From Labrenzia sp. 011 (GTDB taxonomy: Bacteria > Pseudomonadota > Alphaproteobacteria > Rhizobiales > Stappiaceae): a stretch of DNA of 64,000 nucleotides. The notes beneath the pieces are model-generated. The model was not told where the DNA came from and ran no database searches. It saw only the letters and a list, made by a program, of their open reading frames with translations. The stretch lies in NCBI RefSeq assembly GCF_003075075.1, contig NZ_QCYM01000002.1:248001-312000 (forward strand), read 5' to 3'. Positions 27,520-37,326 of this stretch are shown in pieces. The position numbers were made by a program, and so were the translations under genes. Within the stretch, counting starts at the first letter, position 1; each line of letters starts with the position of its first letter.

Positions 27520-29112
27520 CTATTGCGCGGCGGCCGGAGTGACTTCCGCCGGGTCGGGTTCTGTCCATTTCAGGACCGGCTTGCGGGCGGCGGCGGTCTC
27601 ATCCAGGCGGCGGCGCGGGGCAAGATAGGGCGCGCCGGAGAAGCGGTCGGTTTCACCCCGTCCGGCACTCATGACCAGATCGCGCATGGTGGCGATGAAC
27701 AGGTCGAGCGCCGCCCGGCTTTCCGATTCGGTCGGCTCGATCAGCATCGCACCGTGGACAACCAGCGGGAAATACATGGTCATCGGGTGATAGCCCTCGT
27801 CGATCATCGCCTTGGCGAAGTCAAGGGTCGTCACGCCGGTGTCCTTCAGGAAGCTGTCGTCGAACAGCACCTCATGCATGCAGGGACGCTCGCCGAAGGG
27901 AAGGCTCATCAGGTCCTGCAGGCCGACGCGGATATAGTTCGCGTTCAGAACCGCATCCTCGGAAGCCTGCCTCAGGCCATCGGAACCGTGGCTCATCATG
28001 TAGGCCAGTGCCCGCACATACATGCCCATCTGGCCATGGAAGGCGGTCATGCGGCCGAAGGGCTGCTCGCCGCCTGTTGTCGCGGATGCGGTCTCGACCA
28101 GCTCCAGCCCGCCGTCCGTCTTGCGGATGAAGGGCAACGGCGCGAAGGGCGCCAGCCGTTCGGACAGGACCACGGGACCGGAGCCCGGACCGCCGCCGCC
28201 GTGGGGCGTCGAAAAGGTCTTGTGCAGGTTGATGTGCATGGCATCAACACCGAGGTCCCCGGGCCGCGCCTTGCCGACAATGGCGTTGAAATTGGCGCCG
28301 TCGCAATAGAAATAGGCGTCGGCCGCATGAATCAGATCGGCGATCAGCTTGATGTCGCGTTCGAACAGGCCGCAGGTATTGGGGTTGGTCAGCATGATGC
28401 CGGCGATGTTGCCGCTGTGCTCCGCGGCAGTCGCCTTCAGGGCGTCGAGATCCACCGTGCCGTCGTCCTTGGCGCCGATGGAAACGACCTTGTAGCCGAG
28501 CAGCGCGGCCGTTGCCGGGTTGGTGCCATGAGCACTTTCGGGAACCAGCACGATCTTCGGGTCGCGCCCGGCGGCGGTATGGGCCGCCTTGATCGCCATC
28601 ATGCCGCACAATTCGCCATGGGCACCGGCCTTCGGGCTCATGGCCACGGCGGACATGTTGGTGGAGACCATCAGCCAGTGCGCCAGTTCGTCGATCAGTT
28701 CCAGCGCGCCGGGAACGGAGGAGACAGGCTGCAGGGGATGGATGTCGGCAAAGCCCGGCAGGCGGGCCATCTTCTCGTTCAGGCGCGGATTGTGCTTCAT
28801 GGTGCACGAGCCGAGCGGGTACAGCCCGCTGTCGATGGCGTAGTTGTTGCGCGACAGACGCACATAGTGGCGCATGGCTTCCGGCTCGGCGAGGCCGGGC
28901 AGACCGATTTCCTCTTTCCGTTCGTGGCCGCCGAGTTCGAAGACCACGCCGTCGTCCTCATCCAGATCGACGCCGGTGGTTTCCAGAGAGCCGAATTCGA
29001 AGATCAGCGGCTCTTCCATGTCGAGGCCGCGGTTGCCGGTGAAGGTCTTGGGACGGAAGCTGTCGTCCGCTTCGCCCGCTGCGGTCGGGCGCCCTTGCGT
29101 GTTCATGCTCAT
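27520..29112 (-). CDS. gcvPB: Glycine dehydrogenase (decarboxylating) subunit 2
   Basis: The 530-residue protein is the catalytic half of the split P protein of the glycine cleavage system. It carries the PLP lysine in [20 protein letters not shown] (near residue 280) and the binding loop [18 protein letters not shown]. The N-terminal [23 protein letters not shown] segment is a family marker. In the complex it decarboxylates glycine and passes aminomethyl to lipoyl-GcvH. Its ATG overlaps the gcvPA stop by 4 bp (ATGA), so the two are translationally coupled. The start could also be the ATG two codons further in. The strong terminator at 27467-27492 closes the operon. Confidence 0.96.
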   Translation of the reverse strand: MSMNTQGRPTAAGEADDSFRPKTFTGNRGLDMEEPLIFEFGSLETTGVDLDEDDGVVFELGGHERKEEIGLPGLAEPEAMRHYVRLSRNNYAIDSGLYPLGSCTMKHNPRLNEKMARLPGFADIHPLQPVSSVPGALELIDELAHWLMVSTNMSAVAMSPKAGAHGELCGMMAIKAAHTAAGRDPKIVLVPESAHGTNPATAALLGYKVVSIGAKDDGTVDLDALKATAAEHSGNIAGIMLTNPNTCGLFERDIKLIADLIHAADAYFYCDGANFNAIVGKARPGDLGVDAMHINLHKTFSTPHGGGGPGSGPVVLSERLAPFAPLPFIRKTDGGLELVETASATTGGEQPFGRMTAFHGQMGMYVRALAYMMSHGSDGLRQASEDAVLNANYIRVGLQDLMSLPFGERPCMHEVLFDDSFLKDTGVTTLDFAKAMIDEGYHPMTMYFPLVVHGAMLIEPTESESRAALDLFIATMRDLVMSAGRGETDRFSGAPYLAPRRRLDETAAARKPVLKWTEPDPAEVTPAAAQ

Positions 29113-30455
29113 GCCAGCACCTCCTTCAGTGCATCTGCGAAGGCCGCGCGGTCTTCATCGGTATTGACTTCGGTCGAGGCGACCACCAGCAGATTGGCGA
29201 TATCCCTGTTGTCCGGCTCCAGCCGGGAGACGGGCAGCCCCGCGAGAATGCCGCGTTCGGCGAGCCGCTCGACCACATCATCCGCCGGTTTCGGCAGGGA
29301 GATGGTGAATTCGTTGAAATAGGCCGCGTTCAGAACCTCGACGCCCGGGATGCCGGCAAGAAGCGTCTTCAGCTTCACCGCATTGGCGTGATTGATGCGC
29401 GCCAGTTTCGTCAGGCCGGCTTGCCCCAGCAGCGACATGTGAATGGTGAAGGCCAGGCAACAGAGGCCGGAGTTGGTGCAGATGTTCGATGTCGCCTTGT
29501 CGCGGCGGATATGCTGCTCACGGGTGGACAGGGTCAGCACGAATCCCCGCTTGCCTTCCGCGTCCACCGTCTCCCCGCACAGACGCCCCGGCATCTGGCG
29601 AATATATTTCTGGCGGGTGGCGAAGAGGCCCACATAGGGACCACCGAAATTGAGACCGTTGCCGATGGACTGGCCTTCGCCGACGACGATATCCGCCCCT
29701 TGCGTTCCCGGCGGCTCGATCAGGCCGAGCGAGACCACTTCGGTAAAGACCGCGATCAGCAGCGCCTTGTGCGCATGGGCCTTTTCGGCGATCGGCTTCA
29801 GATCGATCAGCTGACCGTAGAAGGACGGCGACTGGACCACCACGCAGGAGGTCTCGTCGTCGATCCGGGAGAGAATGTCCTCCGTGCCGCTCGGGTCGGC
29901 CGGCAGGCTGACGACCTCGTCGCCGGCCATGTTCGACAGGCCTTCGACAACGGCGCGATATTGCGGGTGCAGGCCGCCGGAGAGCACGGCCTTCTTGCGC
30001 CGGGTCACCCGGTGAGCCATCAGCACCGCCTCTCCGGTGCCGGTCGAGCCGTCATACATGGAGGCATTGGCGACATCCATGGCGGTCAGGCGGGCGACCT
30101 GGGTCTGGAACTCGAACAGATACTGCAGCGTGCCCTGCGTGATTTCCGGCTGATAGGGCGTGTAGGAGGTCAGGAACTCCGAACGCTGGATCAGGTGATC
30201 GACAGTTGCCGGCACGTGGTGCTTGTAGGCTCCGGCGCCGACGAAAAACGGCACGGTCCCGGCGGAGGTGTTCTTCGCGGCCATGGTGGACAGCCTGCGC
30301 TCCACCTCCATCTCGCTGGCCCGTTTTGGAAGATCCAGCAGTCCGTTCAGCCGGACATTTTCCGGAATATCCGCAAAGAGATCGTCAATCGAACCGACCC
30401 CGATCCGCGCAAGCATGTCGTTTCGGTCAGTATCGTTCAAAGGCAGGTAGCGCAT
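29109..30455 (-). CDS. gcvPA: Glycine dehydrogenase (decarboxylating) subunit 1
   Basis: The 448-residue subunit pairs with GcvPB. It has the P-protein start [19 protein letters not shown] and [19 protein letters not shown]. It lacks the PLP lysine, as expected for subunit 1. ATG 30455 has GGGAG 7 nt upstream. A longer frame to 30593 adds 46 residues without similarity. It is separated from the OsmC-like gene by 219 bp holding a small terminator-like hairpin, which is unusual inside a gcv operon. Confidence 0.95.
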   Translation of the reverse strand: MRYLPLNDTDRNDMLARIGVGSIDDLFADIPENVRLNGLLDLPKRASEMEVERRLSTMAAKNTSAGTVPFFVGAGAYKHHVPATVDHLIQRSEFLTSYTPYQPEITQGTLQYLFEFQTQVARLTAMDVANASMYDGSTGTGEAVLMAHRVTRRKKAVLSGGLHPQYRAVVEGLSNMAGDEVVSLPADPSGTEDILSRIDDETSCVVVQSPSFYGQLIDLKPIAEKAHAHKALLIAVFTEVVSLGLIEPPGTQGADIVVGEGQSIGNGLNFGGPYVGLFATRQKYIRQMPGRLCGETVDAEGKRGFVLTLSTREQHIRRDKATSNICTNSGLCCLAFTIHMSLLGQAGLTKLARINHANAVKLKTLLAGIPGVEVLNAAYFNEFTISLPKPADDVVERLAERGILAGLPVSRLEPDNRDIANLLVVASTEVNTDEDRAAFADALKEVLA

Positions 30456-30486
30456 CAGGCAGCTCCCAAGGGTTGATCTTGCTCTG

Positions 30487-30509
30487 AAAAACGAACGGCG
30501 GAAACGCCG
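30487..30509 (-). terminator. Weak terminator-like hairpin between the osmC-like gene and gcvPA
   Basis: On the minus strand CGGCG-TTTC-CGCCG (complement of 30496-30509) is followed by TTCGTTTTTC. The stem has only 5 bp, so this may act as a partial attenuator or as nothing. It sits in a 219-bp gap that otherwise shows GC-rich dyads of the type CCCGGC...GCCGGG but no gene. Confidence 0.3.
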
Positions 30510-30674
30510 GGCGTCATCCCGGCCAGGCGCTTCGCCGGGCCCGGATCCACCCGTTTGCAGAGCGGTTTGGTCGGTACAGGCCGCGTGGCGCATCCCCGTT
30601 TGAAAACACGCCGCCGCGGCAGATTGATATGCGAACGGGCACCGAATTCACGGCGCCTGTCAGGGCTCCGTCAG

Positions 30675-31160
30675 CTACGGCGCGACCAGCTTCAGCGGTT
30701 CCGGTTCCACTGCGATCTCGCACTTCACGGAATTGGCGATGAAGCAGATGTCATGGGCCTTCTCGTGAAGATCGCTCAGCCATGTCGGATCCGGGTCCGT
30801 ATCGGCAACCAGCGTCACAAGCGGGCGCAGGACCACCCTGGTGATCGCCATCCGGCCCCTGGCCACGCGGCTCATCTGGCCTTGCGCATTGTCCCGGTAG
30901 CTGGCGACATTGAAATTCGCCCGGCGCGCCAGATCCAGGAATGTCATCATGTGGCAGGAAGAGATGGCGGCAACGAAAGCCTCTTCCGGATCGACGGCCG
31001 CTTCGACGGAATGAGGCAGGGGCACGACCGTCGGCGATGCGCTCGCGGGGATCTCGAGACCGCCGTCGAAGCGCCAGATATGTCCGCGGGAATAGGCGTT
31101 TGCGGCGTAGTCACCCTCGCATGCCCATTCTACCTGAGCCGTATAGTAATGCCCTGCCAT
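30675..31160 (-). CDS. OsmC/Ohr-family protein
   Basis: The 161-residue protein has the OsmC fold features: the first peroxidatic-type Cys in EEAFVAAISSCHMMTFLDLARR (about residue 59), preceding hydrophobic helix pattern, and CFIANSVKCEIAVEPE near the C-terminus with the second Cys. Family members reduce organic hydroperoxides, or have unknown thiol roles. ATG 31160 lies 4 nt after the gcvH stop, so it is probably translated in coupling. Its location inside the glycine cleavage operon is unusual and suggests shared control by the glycine riboswitch. Confidence 0.85.
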   Translation of the reverse strand: MAGHYYTAQVEWACEGDYAANAYSRGHIWRFDGGLEIPASASPTVVPLPHSVEAAVDPEEAFVAAISSCHMMTFLDLARRANFNVASYRDNAQGQMSRVARGRMAITRVVLRPLVTLVADTDPDPTWLSDLHEKAHDICFIANSVKCEIAVEPEPLKLVAP

Positions 31161-31164
31161 GGGT

Positions 31165-31536
31165 TCAGAGTGTCTCCACGTAGGCCTTGTAGGCAGCCTG
31201 ATCCATGAGGTCCGACAGCTGGCCGGCATTCCCGACCTTCATCTTCAGGAACCAGGCGCCGCCTTCCGGGTCCTCGTTGACCTTGGCCGGCTCGTCGGCC
31301 AGCACGCCGTTGGCCTCGACCACTTCCCCGTCGATCGGCGCGTAGACCTCACTGGCGGCCTTGACCGATTCGACAACGGCGGCTTCATCGCCCTGGGTCA
31401 GTTCCCTGCCCGCTTCCGGCAATTCGACATAGACGACATCGCCGAGCTGTTCCTGGGCGTAGGCGGTGATGCCGACCGTGGCGATGTCGCCCTCGACGGA
31501 AATCCACTCATGATCTTTGGAGTAGTAGGTGGTCAT
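31165..31536 (-). CDS. gcvH: Glycine cleavage system H protein
   Basis: The 123-residue carrier shuttles aminomethyl between P, T and L proteins on a lipoyl arm. The lipoylated lysine is in [23 protein letters not shown] (near residue 64). The N-terminal [32 protein letters not shown] is the standard start. The length matches the family. It is the second gene of the operon, 23 bp after gcvT. Confidence 0.97.
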   Translation of the reverse strand: MTTYYSKDHEWISVEGDIATVGITAYAQEQLGDVVYVELPEAGRELTQGDEAAVVESVKAASEVYAPIDGEVVEANGVLADEPAKVNEDPEGGAWFLKMKVGNAGQLSDLMDQAAYKAYVETL

Positions 31537-31559
31537 TGCTGTGCGTCCATTTCAAAAAA

Positions 31560-32711
31560 TCAGGATTTGGGTTTGCGGTAATAGCGGTTCGGCACAAAGG
31601 GCATGTCCGCGACGGTTGCAGGCAGCCGGCGGTTGCGCACGACAAGTTCAAGAGGCGTTCCGACGCCGGCATGTTCAACCGGCACATAGCCCATGGCGAT
31701 GGGCGCGCCCACGGTCGGAGCGAAGCCTCCGGAGGTCACCGTTCCGATCACGGGGCCGTCCGGCAAGGCGATCTCGGCACCTTCGCGGGCGGGGGCCCTG
31801 CCCTCGAGGCGCAGGCCCACGCGAACCCGGCCGGGGCCGTCCTTCAGTTCCGACTGAATGCGCTCCGCGCCCGGAAAACCGCCTTCCTCGCGGCGGCGCT
31901 TCTGCATGCAGAAGGTGATCGCGCCTTCAACGGGGGTCGTGGTTTCGTCGATGTCGTGGCCATAGAGGCAGAGCCCGGCCTCAAGGCGCAGGCTGTCGCG
32001 GGCGCCGAGGCCGATCGGTTCCACCCGTTCGTCGGCGAGCAGCGCGCGGGCAATGGCCTCAGCGGCGCCTGCCGGAACGGACATTTCGACGCCGTCCTCA
32101 CCGGTGTAACCGGCCCGGGCGACGTGGCACTCGATGCCATCGAATTCCATGCTGGCTGTGGACATGAAGGCAAGGTCGCTGACACCCGGCGCATGCGCGG
32201 CAACGGCGGCAACGGCCTCCGGTCCCTGCACGGCGATCAGCGCCCGGTCCTCGACCACCTGAAGCGTGACATTGTCCGGGAGATGCGCGCGAAAATGGGC
32301 GTAGTCGACATCCTTGCGCGCCGCATTGACCACCAGCATCAGCTTGCCGTCATCTTCCGGCGAAGGGGATCGTGACACCATCAGGTCGTCGATGATGCCC
32401 CCCTCTTCGTTGAGGAGCACGCTGTAACGCTGCCGGCCGTGGCCGAGCTCGACAAAATTGGACGGGGTCAGCGCCTCAAGCGCACGGGCCGTGGTTTCGT
32501 GATCCGGCCCGACCAGGAAGGCCTGCCCCATATGGGAGACATCGAACAGCCCGGCTTTGGCGCGGGTGTGCAGATGCTCGGCCATGATGCCGGCCTTGTA
32601 CTGCACCGGCATGGAATAGCCGGCGAATGGTACCATTCGGGCACCCAGTTCCACATGAAGGTCATGAAGAGGCGTTTGTTTCAGATCGGTCTCTGCAACG
32701 GCGTCCGCCAT
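31560..32711 (-). CDS. gcvT: Glycine cleavage system T protein (aminomethyltransferase)
   Basis: The 383-residue enzyme transfers the methylene group from lipoyl-GcvH to tetrahydrofolate and releases ammonia. TPLHDLHVELGARMVPFAGYSMPVQY opens the folate-binding domain. LFDVSHMGQAFLVG and GARDSLRLEAGLCLYGHDID are conserved, the latter near the folate pocket. The ATG 32711 has GAGGA 6 nt upstream. The gene heads the operon and follows the tandem glycine riboswitch. Confidence 0.96.
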   Translation of the reverse strand: MADAVAETDLKQTPLHDLHVELGARMVPFAGYSMPVQYKAGIMAEHLHTRAKAGLFDVSHMGQAFLVGPDHETTARALEALTPSNFVELGHGRQRYSVLLNEEGGIIDDLMVSRSPSPEDDGKLMLVVNAARKDVDYAHFRAHLPDNVTLQVVEDRALIAVQGPEAVAAVAAHAPGVSDLAFMSTASMEFDGIECHVARAGYTGEDGVEMSVPAGAAEAIARALLADERVEPIGLGARDSLRLEAGLCLYGHDIDETTTPVEGAITFCMQKRRREEGGFPGAERIQSELKDGPGRVRVGLRLEGRAPAREGAEIALPDGPVIGTVTSGGFAPTVGAPIAMGYVPVEHAGVGTPLELVVRNRRLPATVADMPFVPNRYYRKPKS

Positions 32712-32774
32712 GAACGGTCCTCGTATCGGGGTTGCGCAGTCCCAGACCGTCCTGTCCCGGACCGCCTGTCTGCA

Positions 32775-32978
32775 CCCCCTCTGTCCGAGTACCTGAGAGA
32801 TTTCCCGCGAACGCAACCGGCGCCCAGCAGTTACTCCTTCGGTGAGCAGTCCGCGAACTCGATTGCGGAGCACTGCTTTCCAGAGCGTTTTGGCCTGTGC
32901 GGTCCTTTTGCCTGAGAGTTTCCGGGGCGGTTGCTCCTTCGGCGCCGGGATCTTTCAACCCGGCCTCTCCCGCACATG
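32775..32978 (-). promoter_or_regulatory. Tandem glycine riboswitch (gcvT element) upstream of gcvT
   Basis: Read on the minus strand, the first aptamer (about 32975-32897) starts with GCGGGAGAGG, has CGCCGAAGGAGCAA and ends CTCTCAGGCAAAAGGACCGC. After a short linker the second aptamer (about 32890-32779) has CACCGAAGGAGTAA and CTCTCAGGTACTCGGACAGA. Both conserved core motifs are therefore present twice, the cooperative arrangement known for gcvT leaders. Glycine binding is expected to turn on the cleavage genes. The first aptamer begins about 265 nt before the gcvT ATG. Confidence 0.93.
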
Positions 32979-33112
32979 CTTCAGCGTGCTGCCACGCCAA
33001 TCAGGGAACGACCCTGATTTAGGGCGCGATTGTGCGAGGCGGACAAACTCTTGTCAATATGCGACATCGCGCGTCCGCGATTTTGCCGTGCACAATAGCG
33101 CCCGCCGCGTGG

Positions 33113-33694
33113 TCAGCGGCGTCCGCCGTCGTCAAATCCGAAGACCACCTTGACGCCCTGGTCCGGCGCGACGGTGAACTTGTTTTCGATCAGGGTCCAG
33201 GTTTCGCTCGGCGATCCGGCCCCGACGGTCACGGGTATCTTCAGGACCTCGGACACCAGGGGCTTCGCATCGCTGCCGCCGGGCATGATCGCAACCCGCA
33301 GCGGCAGGATCACTTCGCCGCCCTTCCAGGCCGGACCGGAGGTCACATCACCGGAAAACCCGAGCTTCATCCGCCTCTTGCCGTCGGCTTCCTGGGTGCA
33401 GGTATTGGCCCATTCCTCCAGCGTCGCCTGATACAGAAGTCCCTCGGGGTCGTTTTCCTTGCCGCGGACGTATTTCATGATCAGATAGGTGTTCAGCTTG
33501 AGCTGCATGGGCGGACAGGGAACGGGCGGGGCAAAGGTCTCGGGCGAGATTTCAATCGGCTCCTGACCGCCCGCGATGATCTTTCCCGCAACGCTGTCCG
33601 CGCCACCGCATCCGCCCAGCACTGCCGCGCATATTCCCGCAGCGAGTACCATCTTGAGTTTCGTCGTGGTGACGGCTTGAAACGCACTGATCAT
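33113..33694 (-). CDS. Putative lipoprotein of unknown function
   Basis: The 193-residue precursor has a hydrophobic N-terminus ending in the lipobox VLGGC (Cys near residue 30), so it should be lipidated and membrane-anchored. The mature part has [43 protein letters not shown] and a beta-rich C-terminal half, with three more Cys. I do not recognise a characterised family. Codon usage (GC-rich third positions) agrees with neighbours, so the frame is real. Upstream parts of the open frame to 34861 are the shadow of ispH. The gene is divergent from ispH and lies before the glycine riboswitch on the same strand. Confidence 0.75.
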   Translation of the reverse strand: MISAFQAVTTTKLKMVLAAGICAAVLGGCGGADSVAGKIIAGGQEPIEISPETFAPPVPCPPMQLKLNTYLIMKYVRGKENDPEGLLYQATLEEWANTCTQEADGKRRMKLGFSGDVTSGPAWKGGEVILPLRVAIMPGGSDAKPLVSEVLKIPVTVGAGSPSETWTLIENKFTVAPDQGVKVVFGFDDGGRR

Positions 33695-33877
33695 CTTCTG
33701 TCCACTCGAATGCAAAGTAACTGGCGGAGCTTCATAGCAGTTACGCATTTGGTTGGCGAGAGGCTGCCGGCGGCAATGGCCGAACCGGATGAATTGCCGC
33801 GCAGGCGGGCGGCCTCCCTTGACAGGGGGGACCTGCAGGCCCTTATTGCGGCCATAAAGGTTTGCCGAAAGTGCATC

Positions 33878-34876
33878 ATGACTGAATCCCAGCAGCAAAA
33901 ACCACCTCTTTCCATCCGGCTCTGCGCGCCACGCGGGTTTTGCGCCGGTGTGGACAGGGCCATCCAGATCGTGGAGCTGGCGCTGGAAAAATACGGCCGC
34001 CCCGTCTATGTGCGCCACGAGATCGTTCACAACAAATTCGTGGTGGACGGACTGAAGGCCAAGGGAGCCGTGTTTGTCGAGGAGCTGGAGGAAATACCGG
34101 CGGCGGACGCAGGCCGGCCGGTGATCTTTTCGGCTCACGGGGTGCCCAAGGCGGTACCGGAAGACGCACAGATCCGCAACATGTTCTATCTGGATGCCAC
34201 CTGCCCGCTGGTTTCCAAGGTTCACAAGGAAGCGGAAATCCATTTCCGCCGCGGCCGGGAGATCCTGCTGATCGGCCACCAGGGACACCCGGAAGTGATC
34301 GGCACAATGGGGCAACTGCCGGAGGGGATCGTCAGCCTGATCGAGACCGAGGACGACGCGCGCCGCTATGCGCCGCGCTCGGACCGGCCGCTCGCCTATA
34401 TCACCCAGACCACCCTTTCCGTGGACGACACGGCCGGAATCGTCGCCGTTCTGCAGGAGCGCTTTCCCGATATCGTCGCGCCGCACAAGGAAGACATCTG
34501 CTATGCCACGACCAACCGCCAGGAAGCGGTCAAGCATGTGGCTCCGGAAGTCGATGCGATGATCGTCGTGGGGGCACCGAACTCGTCCAATTCGCAGCGC
34601 CTGCGGGAAGTGGCGGAGCGCGCGGGCTGCAAGACCTCCGTGCTTATCCAGCGCGCCGGCGACATCGAGTGGCAGGATTTCGAAGGGATCGGCTCTCTGG
34701 GCCTGACAGCAGGTGCATCGGCGCCCGAAACTCTGGTAGAGGAAATCATCGCTGCCTTCGCCGGACGGTTCGATGTCCGCGTCGAAACGGTACGCACCGC
34801 CGAAGAAACGATTTCCTTCAACCTGCCGCGCGAGCTCAGGGATCCGGTCCCGCCCGCTCAAGCGGCCAGCGGATGA
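33878..34876 (+). CDS. ispH: 4-hydroxy-3-methylbut-2-enyl diphosphate reductase
   Basis: The 332-residue iron-sulfur enzyme is the last step of the MEP pathway, making IPP and DMAPP. Its three cluster cysteines are in [24 protein letters not shown] and the later ERAGCKT (near residue 251). [10 protein letters not shown] carries the TTN motif, the His in GHQGHPEV and Glu in the active site are present, and [13 protein letters not shown] binds the diphosphate. The start is ATG 33878; a 282-codon upstream extension is rejected. The next gene, thrB, begins 4 nt after the stop. Confidence 0.96.
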   Translation: MTESQQQKPPLSIRLCAPRGFCAGVDRAIQIVELALEKYGRPVYVRHEIVHNKFVVDGLKAKGAVFVEELEEIPAADAGRPVIFSAHGVPKAVPEDAQIRNMFYLDATCPLVSKVHKEAEIHFRRGREILLIGHQGHPEVIGTMGQLPEGIVSLIETEDDARRYAPRSDRPLAYITQTTLSVDDTAGIVAVLQERFPDIVAPHKEDICYATTNRQEAVKHVAPEVDAMIVVGAPNSSNSQRLREVAERAGCKTSVLIQRAGDIEWQDFEGIGSLGLTAGASAPETLVEEIIAAFAGRFDVRVETVRTAEETISFNLPRELRDPVPPAQAASG

Positions 34877-34880
34877 AACA

Positions 34881-35846
34881 ATGGCTGTCTATACCGAAGT
34901 AACCGATGAAGAGCTCAACAACTTCATCGGCGGCTATGATGTTGGCCGTCTCCTGTCCTTCAAGGGCATCGCCGAAGGTGTCGAGAACAGCAATTTCCTG
35001 CTCCACACCGACAAGGCCTCCTACATCCTGACACTTTACGAAAAGCGGGTGAACCCGGACGACCTGCCCTATTTCCTCAACCTGCTGGAGCATCTGGCGG
35101 GCAAGGGGCTTTCCTGTCCGACACCGGTGCCCTCGAAGGACGGCAAGCTGCTCGGCACGCTGGCCGGACGTCCTGCCGCGCTGGTGACCTTTCTGGACGG
35201 CATGTGGGTCAAGCGGCCACGTACGGATCATTGCGGAGAGCTCGGCAAGGTCATGGCCGAACTGCATCTCGACGGCATGGACTATGAAGGCTTCCGCCGG
35301 AACGCCCTCGATGTCAGTGGCTGGCGACCGTTGTTCGACCAGTGCAGCGCGCGCGCCGACAGCGTCCATGCCGGTCTCGGCGCGGAGATTTCCCGCGAAC
35401 TCGCTCATCTGGAAGCCGCCTGGCCGTCCGACCTGCCGTCCGGCGTGATCCATGCCGACCTGTTTCCGGACAACGTCTTCTTCCTGGGCGACAGGCTTTC
35501 CGGCCTGATCGATTTCTATTTCGCCTGCAACGATGCCTTCGCCTATGACATCGCCATCTGCCTGAATGCCTGGTGCTTCGAAGCGGACGGGGCGTTCAAT
35601 GTCACCAAGGCCCGCGCATTGCTGAAGGGATATACATCCGTCCGGCCGCTGACATCCGCGGAATATGACGCGCTGCCGACGCTCTGCCGGGGAGCCGCGC
35701 TCCGCTTTCTGCTCACACGTCTCTACGACTGGCTGAGCGTTCCCGAAGGCGCGCTGGTGACACCGAAGGACCCGCTGGAATACCTGAAGAAACTCAGGTT
35801 CCACCAGACCATTGAAACCGCGGAGGCTTACGGGCTGGAACGATGA
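34881..35846 (+). CDS. thrB: Homoserine kinase, type II (APH-fold)
   Basis: The 321-residue kinase phosphorylates homoserine on the way to threonine. It belongs to the aminoglycoside-phosphotransferase-like type found in alphaproteobacteria, not the GHMP kinases. The catalytic loop is [14 protein letters not shown] (near residue 190), and [24 protein letters not shown] carries the metal-binding Asp. ATG 34881 sits in an operon with ispH (4-nt gap) and rnhA (ATGA overlap). thrC, the next step, is about 6.4 kb away on the other strand. Confidence 0.95.
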   Translation: MAVYTEVTDEELNNFIGGYDVGRLLSFKGIAEGVENSNFLLHTDKASYILTLYEKRVNPDDLPYFLNLLEHLAGKGLSCPTPVPSKDGKLLGTLAGRPAALVTFLDGMWVKRPRTDHCGELGKVMAELHLDGMDYEGFRRNALDVSGWRPLFDQCSARADSVHAGLGAEISRELAHLEAAWPSDLPSGVIHADLFPDNVFFLGDRLSGLIDFYFACNDAFAYDIAICLNAWCFEADGAFNVTKARALLKGYTSVRPLTSAEYDALPTLCRGAALRFLLTRLYDWLSVPEGALVTPKDPLEYLKKLRFHQTIETAEAYGLER

Positions 35847-36295
35847 GCAGTGCAAATCGCGTGACGATCTATACCGACGGCGCCTGTTCGGGCAATCCCG
35901 GCCCGGGAGGCTGGGGCGCCATCCTGCGTTTCGGCGAGCACGAGAAGGAACTGAGCGGCGGCGAAGCGGACACGACCAACAACCGCATGGAGCTGACGGC
36001 TGCCATAGAAGCCCTGAAGGCCCTCAGCCGTCCCTGCGCCGTCGACCTTTATACGGACAGCACCTATGTGCGCAGCGGCATCAGCGAATGGATGGACGGC
36101 TGGAAAAGAAAAAACTGGCGCACCTCGACGAACAAACCGGTGAAGAACGCCGACCTCTGGCAAGCTCTTGATGCCGCAAGGGAACGTCACGACGTGACCT
36201 GGCACTGGGTCAAGGGGCACGCCGGCCATCCGGACAATGAGCGCGCGGATGAGCTGGCGCGCAGCGGCATGGCCCCCTATAAGGGCGGCGCATAA
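35843..36295 (+). CDS. rnhA: Ribonuclease HI
   Basis: The 150-residue nuclease removes RNA from RNA:DNA hybrids. Its active site is Asp in [16 protein letters not shown] (near 12), Glu in [12 protein letters not shown] (near 50), Asp in [12 protein letters not shown] (near 72), and the final Asp in [12 protein letters not shown] after the basic handle [15 protein letters not shown]. Length matches E. coli RnhA. The ATG overlaps the thrB stop. Confidence 0.96.
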   Translation: MSSANRVTIYTDGACSGNPGPGGWGAILRFGEHEKELSGGEADTTNNRMELTAAIEALKALSRPCAVDLYTDSTYVRSGISEWMDGWKRKNWRTSTNKPVKNADLWQALDAARERHDVTWHWVKGHAGHPDNERADELARSGMAPYKGGA

Positions 36296-36329
36296 CCGCG
36301 ATACCCGTGAGACTCGCAAAGGATTTCCA

Positions 36330-37253
36330 GTGAGAGCTTCTCCGCGGTCCGCCCCCGCTTCGCCGTCTGCGCCTCACGCGGATACAGCCGGATCCGTGCT
36401 GATCATGGCCAATCCGACCTCCGGTGGCTACGATGCCGGATTTCTGGAAAAGGTTCGCGCGCGCCTGGAGCAGCACGGCTTCATGGCCGAAATCAGGCTG
36501 ACCCGTCATGCCGGTGAGATCGGCGAGGTCTGCGCCGATCCGGAGCTGCGCGTGCGGACGCTGGTTGTGGCCGGCGGCGACGGCTCGATCAACGAGGCGC
36601 TGACCGGTTTTCAGACCCATCCCGATCCGCCGCAACTGGCGGTGATCCCCTTCGGCACGGCGAATGTTCTGGCGCTGGAACTGGCCCTGCCGCACAACGC
36701 GCAGGCCATCGCCGACATCATCCGGCACCAGAAGACCCGGCAGCTGCATTACGGCCTGGCGAACGGACATCCCTTCGTCCTGATGGCGTCTGCCGGTTTC
36801 GATGCGGAAGTGGTCCATGCGGTTCCCCTCACCCTGAAACGGCGGCTCGGCAAACTGGCCTATGTGATCACCGCGATCAGAACCGGTTTCGGCCGCAAGG
36901 GCACGCTGCTGAGGATCACCCTGGACGGGGAGACGATCACGGGAAAGCTGGCCGTTGCCAGCAATGCAAGGCACTACGGCGGCCCCTTCGTCATCTGTCC
37001 GGGCGGGGCGACCGATCCGGGACTGTATATGCTGGTGCTGGAAAGGGATGACCCCTGGTCGTCCCTCCGCTACGGCATTGCACTGATGCTCGGCCGTATT
37101 CACAAGGTCCGCGGTGCGCTCGTCAGACCGTTTTCCGTCGCCACCATCACCGCAGATGCTCCGGTCGCCGCCCAGATCGACGGCGACCCCTTCGGGGCCA
37201 CGCCGCTGGAAATCCGGACAACGGACAGGACAATTCCCATTCTGGTTCCCTGA
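36330..37253 (+). CDS. Diacylglycerol kinase family lipid kinase
   Basis: The 307-residue protein has the DAGK/NAD-kinase fold: VLIMANPTSGGYDAGFLEKVRARL, the ATP-binding VVAGGDGSINEALTGF (near residue 78), and IPFGTANVLALELALP, where the usual GT-N-DFA motif reads GTANVLA. ASAGFDAEVV is the second conserved block. These enzymes phosphorylate diacylglycerol or related lipids; the substrate is unassigned. GTG 36330 has AAGGA 6 nt upstream, 34 bp after rnhA. It ends converging on the EAL gene. Confidence 0.85.
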   Translation: MRASPRSAPASPSAPHADTAGSVLIMANPTSGGYDAGFLEKVRARLEQHGFMAEIRLTRHAGEIGEVCADPELRVRTLVVAGGDGSINEALTGFQTHPDPPQLAVIPFGTANVLALELALPHNAQAIADIIRHQKTRQLHYGLANGHPFVLMASAGFDAEVVHAVPLTLKRRLGKLAYVITAIRTGFGRKGTLLRITLDGETITGKLAVASNARHYGGPFVICPGGATDPGLYMLVLERDDPWSSLRYGIALMLGRIHKVRGALVRPFSVATITADAPVAAQIDGDPFGATPLEIRTTDRTIPILVP

Positions 37254-37326
37254 TCGCAGACGCTTCGTCATCCCGCTCGAAACGCCGGGCAGCACCGAAC
37301 GCAGGCAGGGGAAACCCGAAGGCCTC

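Noticed and set aside
33695..34861. Upstream part of a long minus-strand frame continuous with the lipoprotein gene
   Set aside because: It is antisense to ispH. The lipoprotein begins at 33694, where the signal sequence and lipobox start.
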